From: Paramarasmius palmivorus
Lineage: Eukaryota > Basidiomycota > Agaricomycetes > Agaricales > Marasmiaceae
Reading direction: 5' to 3'
Assembly: GCA_037176845.1 (NCBI GenBank)
Contig: JAYKXP010000027.1
Location: 124,001 to 188,000, forward strand
DNA length: 64,000 nucleotides
In this document: piece after piece, positions 1 through 10,619 of the stretch
Layout: each line of letters opens with the position of its first letter
Numbering within the stretch: the stretch's first letter is position 1
The notes under the pieces: model-generated
What the model was told of the DNA's origin: nothing
The model's database searches: none
Seen by the model: the letters and a program-made list of their open reading frames with translations, nothing else
Position numbers and translations under genes: made by a program

Positions 1-3000
1 CTCCACTAGCGGCGTTCCCAATCCCAGAGTCAAATCAGTATCGGAGCCTGCCATCCAAGTATGCACATGATATCGTTCCGCTCTGATTCGGGGATATCAG
101 GGTTGTCCTTCCTCGACTCGGTGAGGGCAAACCATCGCCATTGGCAACCGTATAACAGTAAGTCGAGAAACAGTCCAAACTGATACGTATCGTCCTCGGT
201 ACTGGTCACGATAGCTCGCTGCCCGCTCGGACACCGACGTAAGCGTGAGTTAGGTTGTTGATTCAGACTGGTTGTTGCCTAAGAACCACCGGACATGATG
301 TCCAGCTTCCGACAACTAACGGCTATACCGCCCGGACGATTACCCATGAACGATAATGGTATCGTAAGCGCCTAGAGCCTTTGACAGCGTCAATGGAGAG
401 TACCGAATACCAGAAGGGTAAGCCGGTATGTGCGGAAAGTGATCAGGAGGCTAGTTCCCGACTTTTCGCTTTGGGGATTGTTCGAAACCAATGGAACCAT
501 TCCAGAAGGACAATCGCTTCCAGTCGCAGGCCAATAACAATGGAACCCGTGTGTACGACGTGATCTTCTCGCGCGGTTGAATCTTGATAAGCTGACAACG
601 ACTCGGCCACGGTAATGGGGATAGTGCAACAACGGCGGTGGTTTGCTATGCCAATTCCTGAGAGTATCACCAAAATACGCGAGATAGATAAAACCAAATA
701 AAACTCTGCTATCCATAAGGCGTTGTATATGTGGCTTCCAGAAAATTGACCGAGCAGCGAACAATGCGCCTCCGGCTGAGAAGACTTGATTGGTTTTTCC
801 TCACAACTCGTGATGAGGGAGCGGTGCTGAATGTGGTCTTGAGCTGAGAGTGACAGAAAATATGGTGAGATTCGCAGCCTCAGCGGAGAGTAGTCATAGG
901 ACATATTTCTGTACATGCAAAGCCATTCCTTGCGCAGTAAAACAACGTATTGAGGGTGAAAGGTTGTACGTCGGACTGAGACCAAGCGCTGGTAAAAACG
1001 GGGTTGAAGTAATCTAGTTGGTATGGCGTTTGTATGGCTGATCATCGTCTAGTCTGAGGAACATAATTTGAATAATATCGTCCCCAGATGGAAGCAAGAC
1101 GTACTATGAAATAGATTTCTCTCCGCTTCCAATCCATACTCCCTCGTCGATCCTGCCATGATCTTTTCCTAAGTTCAATTCGCAACTGCTCTTGCCTCAA
1201 TCCAGTCGATTTCTACGCCTGTTCTACGACGAATCTCGACGTCTGAATCCGCTACTACCGCTAGGTGCCTGCATCTCCTGACTACTCAGGCAAAGGCGGT
1301 CTAGAATGACAATATAGTCAGCAAATGCCTTTACATTGAATTTATGCAAATTGACGCACTCATAGCCACCCAGCATCATTATGGGGCTCGAAGTGTGGTT
1401 GTGGGAGCTGCTTAGACTGCAATGAGAAGTTCTTGAAGTTGGTTGGATCAATAGCACTGAATTCGAATATGTCCTTCAGAATGGACGCCGTGAATACGTG
1501 ATATACTCTTGAGTCTTTGGCACAGTGTTGCTACTAGCTTGAGGGTGACGGAAGACGACTGGACATAAGTTACGAAGTATCATGAAGGAGTCAAGCTTGT
1601 CAAGGACGAAAAATGACGGTAAGTCCGAGTGGGACAATCGGCTCGAACGGCGCCTAGACCGTTGCGGGCGTCTCACGGGGTGCCACAACACCACTAACCT
1701 AACTCATCCGTCATTGCAGTTCATGCACATTGTACTGTCAAGAAAATCTACGAAAGAACAGCATGTGAGCCAGGTTTAGACAAATTATTGATTATTAAGT
1801 CCAGTATGTATATGTGACTTAGCCTAGCATAATTAGATGTAGTCGACTCGGAAGTCGCTAGGATTTGACGTCTTGACTCTAGGGATTAAATAGACATGGT
1901 ACCCACTGGCAGCTATCATATATAAATAGAATTCTTGAATATCAGAACTAGATTTGAGGTCGGTCTATGTGAGTCTTGCACTGCGCTTTCGACTAAGGAT
2001 TCACTGCAGTGACTCGGACGCGCAGCCTGGGCCGGGGCAACCCAAAATATCGTCCCTATGGTCTTCAGGGATGTTCGGCTTCTAGTATCTGGGTGATGGT
2101 TCCAAGAGTCCAGCCGAGTATAAGACTTGCTATTTAATATGTCAGTGACAATGGGTTAACAAGATTGCGACAGGGGACGCACGAATCTCCAACCTCCGAA
2201 TCCCTGTAACGATCCTTTGCTCCAATGTTTCGCCTGCTATATGCCTGGAAGCATTTTTCGAGTCCTCTAACCAGTGTGGTATTGTATTAATGTCTGAAAA
2301 ACTGGCACTTGGCTTCGGGAATAGACTTGTGGACGGTGCTGTCCACGTCGAGAGTCGGAATTCGGACCTTGGGGTGGTTTGCAATTTCAATTTTGGTGTC
2401 GAAGCCTGCTGCTATCTGGGCCTCCGACTCCACCAATAAAAGCATAAAGAAAGAAGCATAGATTATAGAGCTGCAGGGACCTCATGATTAACGGTCGATG
2501 ATGGTGGTTACAGGATAAGTAGGCGGCTGTGGTCTTTGGCGCGGCTTACAACTGAACCATGACCTACGTGAACTCGCCACTAGAGTCATTCCGTTCAAGT
2601 TGAGGCTGGCTCAATTCTTCGGAACACATCCTTGTTGACTACTGCGTCGAACATCTTGATGAGCGCCTCGGTACGCGTGAACGTGATGGCTTAAGCAACG
2701 AGGAAAGGCTAGGCTCAAGGGAGATGCCCCGAAGTTGAAGGGAAGAATACCGATGCCCTCGGTGGCGCTAGAGCAGCTTTCGTGTGGCGTGAAATGCCAG
2801 GGACGCAGTAGAACATGGTTGAAATGACTCGGAATGAGAAAAGCGACGTTTGTATAATATTGTACAACCGATATCGATGTTTAGCGAATCATAACTATAG
2901 CGACGACGCTAAAAACAAGATCCAAGATGATCCAAAGGAGAAAGCTTGAACTAACGGAGTAGGATAAGCACAAACGACTGTCCCTTGGCACCACCCTGGC

Positions 3001-3043
3001 ACGGAAATTAACCCTTGGAGATCTCCGACGGATACGAGTCTAA
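1..3043. other. gene-poor stretch
   Basis: I see no convincing gene here. Open frames on both strands, the longest 200 codons on the minus strand at 443-1045, have no recognisable motif and no sensible splice joins. One short minus-strand frame at 2287-2445 opens with ATG and reads like protein for 52 codons, but it leads nowhere. It could be a relic or chance. No repeat family or transposase motif was noticed. Confidence 0.5.
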
Positions 3044-4678
3044 TTAGTGTGTGTGTGGACTCGATGAGAGCCCAGCGCCGGCACGCAGTGTCCTTTGAAT
3101 GTGCGCCGCCATTGCAGAGTTGTCCGCAGGAGGTGGAATTGGTGTTAGGTTATGTTCTCGACCTCGAGCCTGTAAACGCGAGATAAACAATAGTTCACGG
3201 GTAGCATGACAACGAAAACGGGACGGAGAAACTTCCGAGAAGACAATCACACACCATAACGAAGCGAGGCCTGTAGAAGGCCTGTACATCATCCAGTGGG
3301 TTTCCTCCAAAAGCCGCCAAGTCCGCAGCCATATTGGGCAGTAGCTTCCCCGTTTCGTTGGCGAGCCCACATACTTCTGCGGCAACACAAGTTGCGGAAG
3401 ATATGATTTCACGGAGAGTATACCCAGCATCGACCAGAGCTGATAGTCCATCAGCATATCGCTCAAAGTGACAGAGACCTATATGTTTACAGCCACTTAG
3501 TGAGCGCCACACCAACCCCTCTGAAAGGAGCGAGTAAATCGGGACGGTATCTTACCAATGCCATTATCCGTGCCGACAATCATCTTTGCCCCAGTTTCCC
3601 GTAACCGCGAAAGGTTCCCAATTACATGTTCGCGAGCATCCCAAGGGCAGAAATAATCCTTTTCGAGGCAAGCAGTATTCATTGTCGGACAAACAGCAAC
3701 ACCACGTTCCACAATTTTCTTCGCAACCGCGTCGTCGTATTTCGTGCCTCCCTCTGTGAACACAGACGATCAATTTGAAACGTTTGAATCGCATCATCGG
3801 CAAAACCGGTGACTTACCGACACTCCATGCACAGTGTTCCACACAATCAAATCCCGCTTCTACCGCTCTATCAATACCCTCCGTGCCAGTTGCGTGTGTC
3901 GTAACTGGGATTCCGTGGGCGTGTGCGACTTCCTTGATCGCTTTCAGCTCCTCTATGGTATATCTGGCTTTTGCGGGATGACTTCCTGCCGTCATGAAAC
4001 CCCCTGTGCTCATCACTTTGATAACATCGACTCCCTATCGGGTTCTGAGTAAAGCAACCGAAGCTGAATACATATCTCAGCGTACCTCGTCAACCCGCTT
4101 TTTGGCCTCCGCTCGACAGGCCTCGACGCCTTGGGCTACGCCACCCCATGCGTGTGCATGACCACCTTCGACGGTGATAGGAGCGTTGGCTGACAATATC
4201 CTGAGAATTATGACACAGAGATTCAATTGAATGTTTTAGGCAAAGAGAAATAGGAAAATACATACCGTGGACCCATGGCTTGTTTGTTCTTGATTCTGTC
4301 TCTCATCGTTATGGAATATGTTCCAGGGCATCCGAGGTCTCGAACAGTGGTTACCCCTGCATCCAAGACCTTGAGAGAGTTCCTTGCCATCTGGGCGAGG
4401 ATACGATCCTCAGATGGTATCGACGATGTGGAGGACACGCCAGAGGATGGGTCGAGGAAGAGGTGAACATGGCAGTCGAAGAGCCCGGGAAGTAATGTGA
4501 CATCGCCCAAGTCTTTCACAGGAGTATTTGCATCGACGCTGCATCGTAAAGAATCCCATGGCCCCGAAGCGATAATGCGGTCTCCTTGGACGACAACGGC
4601 GCCTTTGAAAATGAGTTCCGCATCGGCTGAGATGAGAAGACGATCGCTGAGGATTACGAGCGCTTCAGTTGACGACAT
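3044..4678 (-). CDS. metal-dependent amidohydrolase (imidazolonepropionase/prolidase-like)
   Basis: This is a hydrolase of the amidohydrolase superfamily, which cleaves C-N bonds (some members C-O or P-O bonds) in a metal-bound TIM barrel. Six exons join cleanly in frame. All expected metal ligands are visible: the HxH pair in DCHVHLF, the lysine in [12 protein letters not shown] that is usually carboxylated, histidines in PVTTHATG and DCVEHCAW, and the aspartate in GTDNG. An N-terminal beta-sandwich segment with [10 protein letters not shown] precedes the barrel, as in the imidazolonepropionase-like branch. The start at 4678 (MSSTEALVI) gives a normal N-terminus; an in-frame upstream GTG at 4750 is unlikely. 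The last intron joins ..RFVM to ARGREHNLT.., and a stop follows at 3044-3046. The enzyme looks intact and has no signal peptide. The substrate cannot be read from sequence; dipeptides, cyclic amides or organophosphates are all possible in this group. Confidence 0.85.
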
Positions 4679-5195
4679 GGTGTATCTCGGGAGATATCTG
4701 CACCTCTGAGTGGGCTCGCCTTTTATGGAGGCATTTGCGGGATGTACCAAGAAGGTGACTTGAATCGTGGAATCGCTTCGTGTGTCCTGGAATAAATGTT
4801 TTTTCTATGGGAGGAGCTTGTAAATGCAATGGTAACATTTCAACAACGCATTACTTACGGAAATAGGTTTTGTCGGCTTTTGCGTCGGCTCGGGATCTGC
4901 CGGGTAGTACCCATGCACCATGGACGAAGGTGTCATGGACCTTTATTCTTAGCCTTTCCAAAGCTTCAACCGCTCAAACCGAGTCGATGACTTGTACGTA
5001 GCCCTGAATCTGTACGTACATCTCTTGGCTCCGTGAGTGGACACCGCAGTGGTTCGCAGTACTAAAACGCACATTTGTCGGTATTTTAGTCTGGACCGAC
5101 AATTGTCAATGTCACAATTCACTCAAGCCGCCGAAAGATCGTTCCATGTGCATTCGCTCTTCCCTCGTTCTAGGATAAACTGAACCATCGACAAG

Positions 5196-5892
5196 CTACG
5201 TCAAAAATCGTGATAATCTGTCCATGAGTTCCTGAACATATGTGTCGTTTATTCCTGTTTTTCCCCTCAACACCACCTCACGAACGCTGCAGTCGGGGAC
5301 GCTTCTGCAACCTTGCCCCGAAGGTCCAGCTATTATATCCATTTGGAATAGTGCGTAGAAGCCCAAAACCAGCGTGGCGTCTGCACAAGGTCGACAATCA
5401 TCATCATACACGATAGAATCATAAGCCCAGATACCAGTACTCAAAGTTTGACATCCAAGTATTTGAACTGTCAAGTTCGAGGACTCGACAGGGCGTAGCA
5501 CGAATGGAAGCCAAGTGCTGGATTACACCGACAATCAGAAGCTCTAGCGAGGAACTCAAAAGACTGTGAGCCTTATGTATCAACCAAATTTATCTGACGC
5601 ATCCCACCTCTGAGGTAGCTCCGCATCCACACCCACTCCGGCGGCAAATCGGTATCTCTAGCAGCTGATACTTCACGATTTGCGGCGAGTGGTCAGTACC
5701 ACTCGTTTGGCGCGCAGTACACGGTATCATTGTTGACAAACCAGAAAGGGTACCGGTTGTTTTTGGCCACTCCATTGATGTCAAGGTCCCATGGATGTGG
5801 CGGCGGTGATGAATCGCTGACAAGCTCAGAGCTCACAGCATATTTTGGCTTGGAGGGCGAAACTATGATTGAGGGGATCTAAGATCTTGACA
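5196..5892 (-). pseudogene. decayed or unresolved gene, unknown product
   Basis: Two protein-like segments lie on the minus strand. From about 5892 to 5590 one frame reads smoothly, rich in Pro, Trp, Asn and Tyr (for example HPWDLDINGVAKNNRYPFWF), but it has an in-frame TGA just after CAPNEWY. After a likely intron ending near 5522, a second segment of about 105 codons runs to a stop at 5196 and contains TGIWAYDSIVYDDDCRPC and GPSGQGCRSVPDC. I could not join the two parts without breaking the frame and could not find a start codon. The coherent peptide across a single stop suggests a recently broken gene, though an unusual splice pattern is also possible. I do not recognise the family. Its cysteines and short length would fit a secreted protein, but this is a guess. 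Confidence 0.35.
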
Positions 5893-6858
5893 AGCGCACT
5901 CACATATGACCTTATTTTTCGACATAACCTTGGCCCGTCCTTATTTGATGACACTAATATCCGGAAACGCACCAAACTCAGGCTCCAGACGCTATAGAGC
6001 TCGCCGGTTTTATATTTAGCTCCCAAGCATGAGAGACAGAGGAAGCCTCGAGCCAAAGAGGCTCAAGGCTGCTTGGTGGAATCAAAAAGGAAAGGTGCAA
6101 GACACCGTGTGCTCATCACGTTGTAGGAAGTAGTCCACAGACGCAAATCAGTCTCGAAATGAAGTCTCGAACAGCTGAAATGAAAAACCTTTACAGAATC
6201 GAGGGAAGATTGAGGTGATACCCACACTAGTTTGCATTCATGCACACGTACAGCCATGCAGAGCCGCTTCATCTATCTCCAGTGTTTGGGCAAGAACCCC
6301 GCCATCTCACCATTCATATTACCACCGAGACGTCGACGGAGCTTCCAGTATTCTATCCAGCTTAAATGGTACATCGCTTCTTAACGTGCTTTGATGAAAC
6401 GAGCTTCTGGCCGAGAAAGAAACATGGTCAAGATTCAGATTTGCGTGGGTGTCCATGTCAGTAGGAAAGATTAGCGTAAAAAAACCTGACATGCACTCGC
6501 CGAAATCAGGGCAGCCAAGTCTGCATACGATACCTTGTCCCGCCACGACGAGGAATGGCTGAGCGATAGCATTACCTCCTTGCCGAGACCATGTGTTCCT
6601 GTAAACTAGCCTTGAGATATCTGGAGAATCTCGTCACCAGCAAGTAGCATGAATGGTCGATTGCATTCTTACACATATGATACACCTTCGCAACATCATT
6701 CAAACACTAGCAGTCTCCACGTCGTACCCCCTTCCCTGAGACTCCCCGATCCTCAATACCGCAGCACAAACGTTTCCCGGCTTACGCGGTCCCTGAAACG
6801 ACAGCCTTTTTGTAGCCGCGCTATACATTGTCCCCACATCAGGAAAACCGTCATCCTT
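5893..6858. other. intergenic stretch
   Basis: This is the space between the decayed minus-strand frame and the 3' end of the serine-rich gene. Short open frames occur on both strands but lack motifs and splice support. A TATAAAA-like run on the minus strand near 6010-6016 might be an old promoter for the decayed frame downstream of it. Confidence 0.4.
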
Positions 6859-8904
6859 CTACCCCTCGAACTCCACAGCTTTACCCATCCACTCCGAAGT
6901 TTGAGCCTCAGCGGTCACCGAGTCTAACCGCTCCTCTTGGTCATCCGCCAGACTGTCAAGTGTATAGCTCGAGAACGTCACCAAATCAGACCACGAGACA
7001 GCAACCGACACTCGCCGATCTGCGTAATACTGATATGGCCTGGAGTTGTATATCGATGGGTAAGAAAACCGACCTCCCCATCGAGTAGGAGGATTCCAAG
7101 TCGTTTTCAGGGACGTTGGAGACCCTAATTTATCGCCGGGCGCCATGCTACATATAGGCGTGGTCGTGCTAAATGCGACTGCAACAGGGTTGGGATGCCC
7201 AATATTGCACAGATAAGGGAGGTAGGCTGTGTTAGAGTCAGAGGAGATGACGGAGATGCACTTTTCAGGGTCCACAGGTTCTGGGGTTGAAGGACTAGTG
7301 CTACGTGGAGATATCGCGGTGCCGAGACTGTTGGATGGACTGTTTGAAGGTGAGCATGATATCGTTTCCGGGCTGTCATCTCGGACTCCTGACTCTTGTT
7401 CTTGCTCTTCGACTACAGACTTCCCGACTTGATCTGCAGAAAGAACAGAAAACGACCTGTCTTCTTCGGCCTCGTCGAGAACCTCCATTTTGGCGAGAGA
7501 TCGCATAGTTTCCCTCGATACTAGCCTTCGTGCTGTGTCACCTACGTCTTCCCGAACGTCACCCATAGCCTTTCTCATTACCGCCATCATATCTTGGGGC
7601 GACGCCACGGACGGCCAATTGCCGTGAGGCTGATCATGGGATAGCGAGTTTTCAGCGAGTGGAGAAAGAGGCGCCAGAGGTGGGAAGTGAAAACTTAAAG
7701 AATCCATGTTCGTGTTCTTCATTGCAGGAGCGTGTTTCTGAAGGTTTTGATATGGATAGCGGAAATGCCCTATGTGCGAAGAAAAGCCTCTCTTTCCTTG
7801 ACCCAGCCACATGCCAGGAGGAATCGATCGTCCACTGGCTGATGAAGCCCTAGACGCAGTGGATACTGAAATCGATGTTGGCGTCGAGGCCGAAGCAGCA
7901 AGAATTGACATATCCTTGTACCACACAATGGGACTCTGCTTCCTGTGCATAGGAGCATATGCAGAACGCTGTGGTGGAGTAGCAGCTGCAGCATTGGGGT
8001 AGACGCCTCGGTGGGTACTCACAACAGGAGAACGAGTAGTTGCACAACCCTGAGGTCGCGAAACGTGCATATTGGTGATTGCGGAAAAGACAGATGGCGC
8101 TGAGGATGTCCTGCACGTTTGAGGATCACTCAAGGCAGTCTTGAAGGAATTAGTGGACTGGGAAGAAGACCAACGGGAAGTGTATGTGTCCGAGCTTGTC
8201 TGTGCGCCTTGGGTACGTCGGCTGACCCGATGAACGTAGTGAACGCGGTTACTAGCAGAGAACCTCGACGATAAGGAGTTGACGCTGCAAAAGCTCTGCG
8301 AGTGGCTACGAATGCGACCTCGATGGAAGTACAGAGCAGCTGCCGAGTTCGACGACAGGCTGTCCTGGTATGTCGTTGTTACTGGAAGTGCTGGAGATGA
8401 CTTGACACAGACTTGAGCTTGATCTTCAACTTCGGACGGACTTGGTATGTTTATCGATATACTATCCAGATTGACCCATCCTGATGTCCAGCTCGCTGCA
8501 GAGTGATATCCCCGCCCAGGTTGAACACATTCACTTTGTGTTGACTGTAGACTTGGTGAACAGAAGACTCGTGGTAGAGATGTATCTGGCATGGTTGAAC
8601 ACGAGCTCGCTGGAAGAGACGGTGTTGAAGACTTTAAACTCTGCGTTTCATTGTTCTTTAGTGACTGAGCGATTTCTTTCGCAGCGTAAATAAAAGGTCC
8701 CACATAGCCCAATAAACGCATACCTGAGATTGAATACCCTTCTCCACGTTCAAGATCCAGATTTTCGGCCGTTTCCCCGACGTTCGGCATTGCGCTTTTC
8801 TTGAGAGGTGAAGTAGAACGAACGCGCTTGAAAAGAGTGAAGATAGATAAAAAGAGTGTATAAAGTTTGCTGAGAACGGCACTGAGCACGTCGGTGATAG
8901 TCAT
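6859..8904 (-). CDS. serine-rich hypothetical protein, 681 aa
   Basis: This is an uninterrupted frame of 681 codons from ATG at 8904 (MTITDVLSAVLSKL) to the stop at 6859. I do not recognise the family. Near the N-terminus is a short hydrophobic or amphipathic stretch (VLSKLYTLFLSIFTLF) followed by basic residues, which could anchor the protein to a membrane. The rest is low in complexity and very rich in Ser, Thr and Pro, as expected of a disordered protein. The region of about residues 430-480 (DMMAVMRKAMGDVREDVGD) looks helical and may be the only folded or interacting part. A GTATGC..CACTAAAG segment near 8660-8730 resembles an intron, but at about 68 bases its removal would shift the frame, so I read it as coding. 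Such a long frame without introns is unusual beside its heavily split neighbours. Confidence 0.7.
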   Translation of the reverse strand: MTITDVLSAVLSKLYTLFLSIFTLFKRVRSTSPLKKSAMPNVGETAENLDLERGEGYSISGMRLLGYVGPFIYAAKEIAQSLKNNETQSLKSSTPSLPASSCSTMPDTSLPRVFCSPSLQSTQSECVQPGRGYHSAASWTSGWVNLDSISINIPSPSEVEDQAQVCVKSSPALPVTTTYQDSLSSNSAAALYFHRGRIRSHSQSFCSVNSLSSRFSASNRVHYVHRVSRRTQGAQTSSDTYTSRWSSSQSTNSFKTALSDPQTCRTSSAPSVFSAITNMHVSRPQGCATTRSPVVSTHRGVYPNAAAATPPQRSAYAPMHRKQSPIVWYKDMSILAASASTPTSISVSTASRASSASGRSIPPGMWLGQGKRGFSSHIGHFRYPYQNLQKHAPAMKNTNMDSLSFHFPPLAPLSPLAENSLSHDQPHGNWPSVASPQDMMAVMRKAMGDVREDVGDTARRLVSRETMRSLAKMEVLDEAEEDRSFSVLSADQVGKSVVEEQEQESGVRDDSPETISCSPSNSPSNSLGTAISPRSTSPSTPEPVDPEKCISVISSDSNTAYLPYLCNIGHPNPVAVAFSTTTPICSMAPGDKLGSPTSLKTTWNPPTRWGGRFSYPSIYNSRPYQYYADRRVSVAVSWSDLVTFSSYTLDSLADDQEERLDSVTAEAQTSEWMGKAVEFEG

Positions 8905-9114
8905 GTCGATGGTGGTGAGAAGGAAACTCGAAATAGGTTGCACCGACTTCGCCCGCGGCGAGCTGAATCAGAAGGTGTCCCGAGTGACTGCCATACGTGT
9001 GGCACTGATAATATCAACACTCGAGCGTGTTCCACTATGACTGGTGTTTGTATGGTATGTATGTACTCGAGGACAATAAGGGTATCGAAGACACCAGAGA
9101 ACCCAAGGGAACTT

Positions 9115-10619
9115 CTACATGATAATACAGTCTTTCTTCTTCAGCTTTTTCTCCCGTTTTTTGCGCAGCCTCTCCTCTTCTGCCAGTCGCCTGCGATTCT
9201 TCTCTCGCATGTATCGCTCACGTTCTGCGCGTGCACGTTCATCTTCCTCTGCCTGAAGCTGCCGAGCTAGGTCCTGACTGTAGAGATCGCTTGTCAGCCA
9301 TTATCATGAATATCGCAGGCAAACGATGCTCACTCTCCGGGCTCTGAGATGACGAAATTACCGGCTTCAATCTCTGCGGCTCTCAACGCCTCTTCAGCGG
9401 TTTGACCAGCGAAATCTCCGCCTGCAGGACTGGATTTGATGAAATTCGAGTCTACAAAAGTAGACCAACCGCCATCTACATCCTCTAGCCGCTCCCAGAC
9501 AATGGAAGGTTCATGCAAAAACACATGGTCCGATACCAGCGTATACAGTGACGAATCTTCACCTGGCCGCTTGTACAACACGGAGAGGTGGAGATTGCGA
9601 AATAGCGCAACCAGAGATCCAGGTTTTACAACTGTCGCGAGGTTGAAAAGACCATAATAGGTCATCTGAGATTTGGTGCTATCGAGGAACTGTCTGACGA
9701 CAATAGCTGGATTCACGTCAGCACGCGTAAGAGGGGTAAAAAAGGTGACACACCATCGTTAATCTTCTCCGTTTCTTCATCTGTCCAGTTACTCGCTGCT
9801 TTACTCGAGCCGGCTTGGGGTATGTCTGTATCATGGACGACCAGCTGACCCTTCGTGATATGGTCAACATCTGCGATCAACATAACCGCGCTGTCATAGT
9901 CTTCTGCGTAAGGCTTGGAAAGAACCTTGGCCTCCTCGGTATTTGGATCGACTATCCACCCATGAACGAGATCTATGCCAACTTGCTCAAATAGCTTGAG
10001 CTCGCCACCGTGTCCCTCAGGACGAAAGGACTTGCAGCCCGTAAAGAGAGGGTTGAGGTCCATTCCCTCTATGAGTCTGAGATCAGCCAACACCTCAGTT
10101 GGAACCACAACTTGACACGTACTTTGGGTATAAGGCATAATTGATAACGCCGCAGAAACATCGACCTCTGGGCAGTTCAGCAGGAGGTATTCTGCGACCA
10201 AATGGGATAAAAACTCATAAGACACCGTTTGGCGCGTTGGCGGTTGGATTTCTATTGAACCTCGTAAGATGAGGATGTTACCTGCCCATGAACGTGGTTA
10301 GCTAGGATTGCAAAACGAGAAAACTTCCGCTGACATATTGCAATAAACGAGCAGGGGCTATAGGTAGAGTTTAGAGCAGAACCACTGAAAGAAAAGGTAA
10401 AACTCACCCATTATAGTTCTGTGTAATGATCTTCACCCGTCTCTTCGTATTCCCTTCTCCGAATTCAATATCCTTCAAATACCAGACCTCTGCTTCGGAA
10501 GACTGCAGCGATACTTGTTCAGAACGTTGAGACGGAGTTGATTGGAGTTGAGGTGGTGATGGGGGAGCTTGACGAGCACTACTGGAACTTGAGCCTTGTT
10601 CAAATTCTGGGGCTGACAT
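9115..10619 (-). CDS. MINDY-family deubiquitinase (DUF544) with C-terminal CaaX box
   Basis: This is a cysteine protease of the MINDY (FAM63/Miy1) family, which trims Lys48-linked ubiquitin chains. The exons join in frame. After a Ser/Pro/Gln-rich N-terminus, the sequence WYLKDIEFGE..RRVKIITQNYNGPCSF holds the family's catalytic motif: the glutamine of TQN and the nucleophilic cysteine of NGPCS, around residues 67-74. It continues FIAICNILILRG as in other members. A likely catalytic histidine lies in DLVHGWIVD. The segment SQMTYYGLFNL..LSVLYKR..LHEPSIVWERL matches the C-terminal half of the fold. The tail is a highly charged, probably helical Arg/Glu/Lys stretch (DLARQLQAEEDERARAERER..) ending in Cys-Ile-Ile-Met, a canonical prenylation box. 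ATG at 10619 gives MSAPEFEQG. The gene looks intact. Confidence 0.88.

Noticed and set aside
443..1045. 200-codon minus-strand open frame near the window start
   Set aside because: No ATG-supported gene structure, no motif, and it is offset by other similar-length frames; likely chance.
2890..2925. Possible CaaX-like SVVA on the minus strand, considered as another pheromone
   Set aside because: The residue is serine, not cysteine, and the frame does not stop after it.
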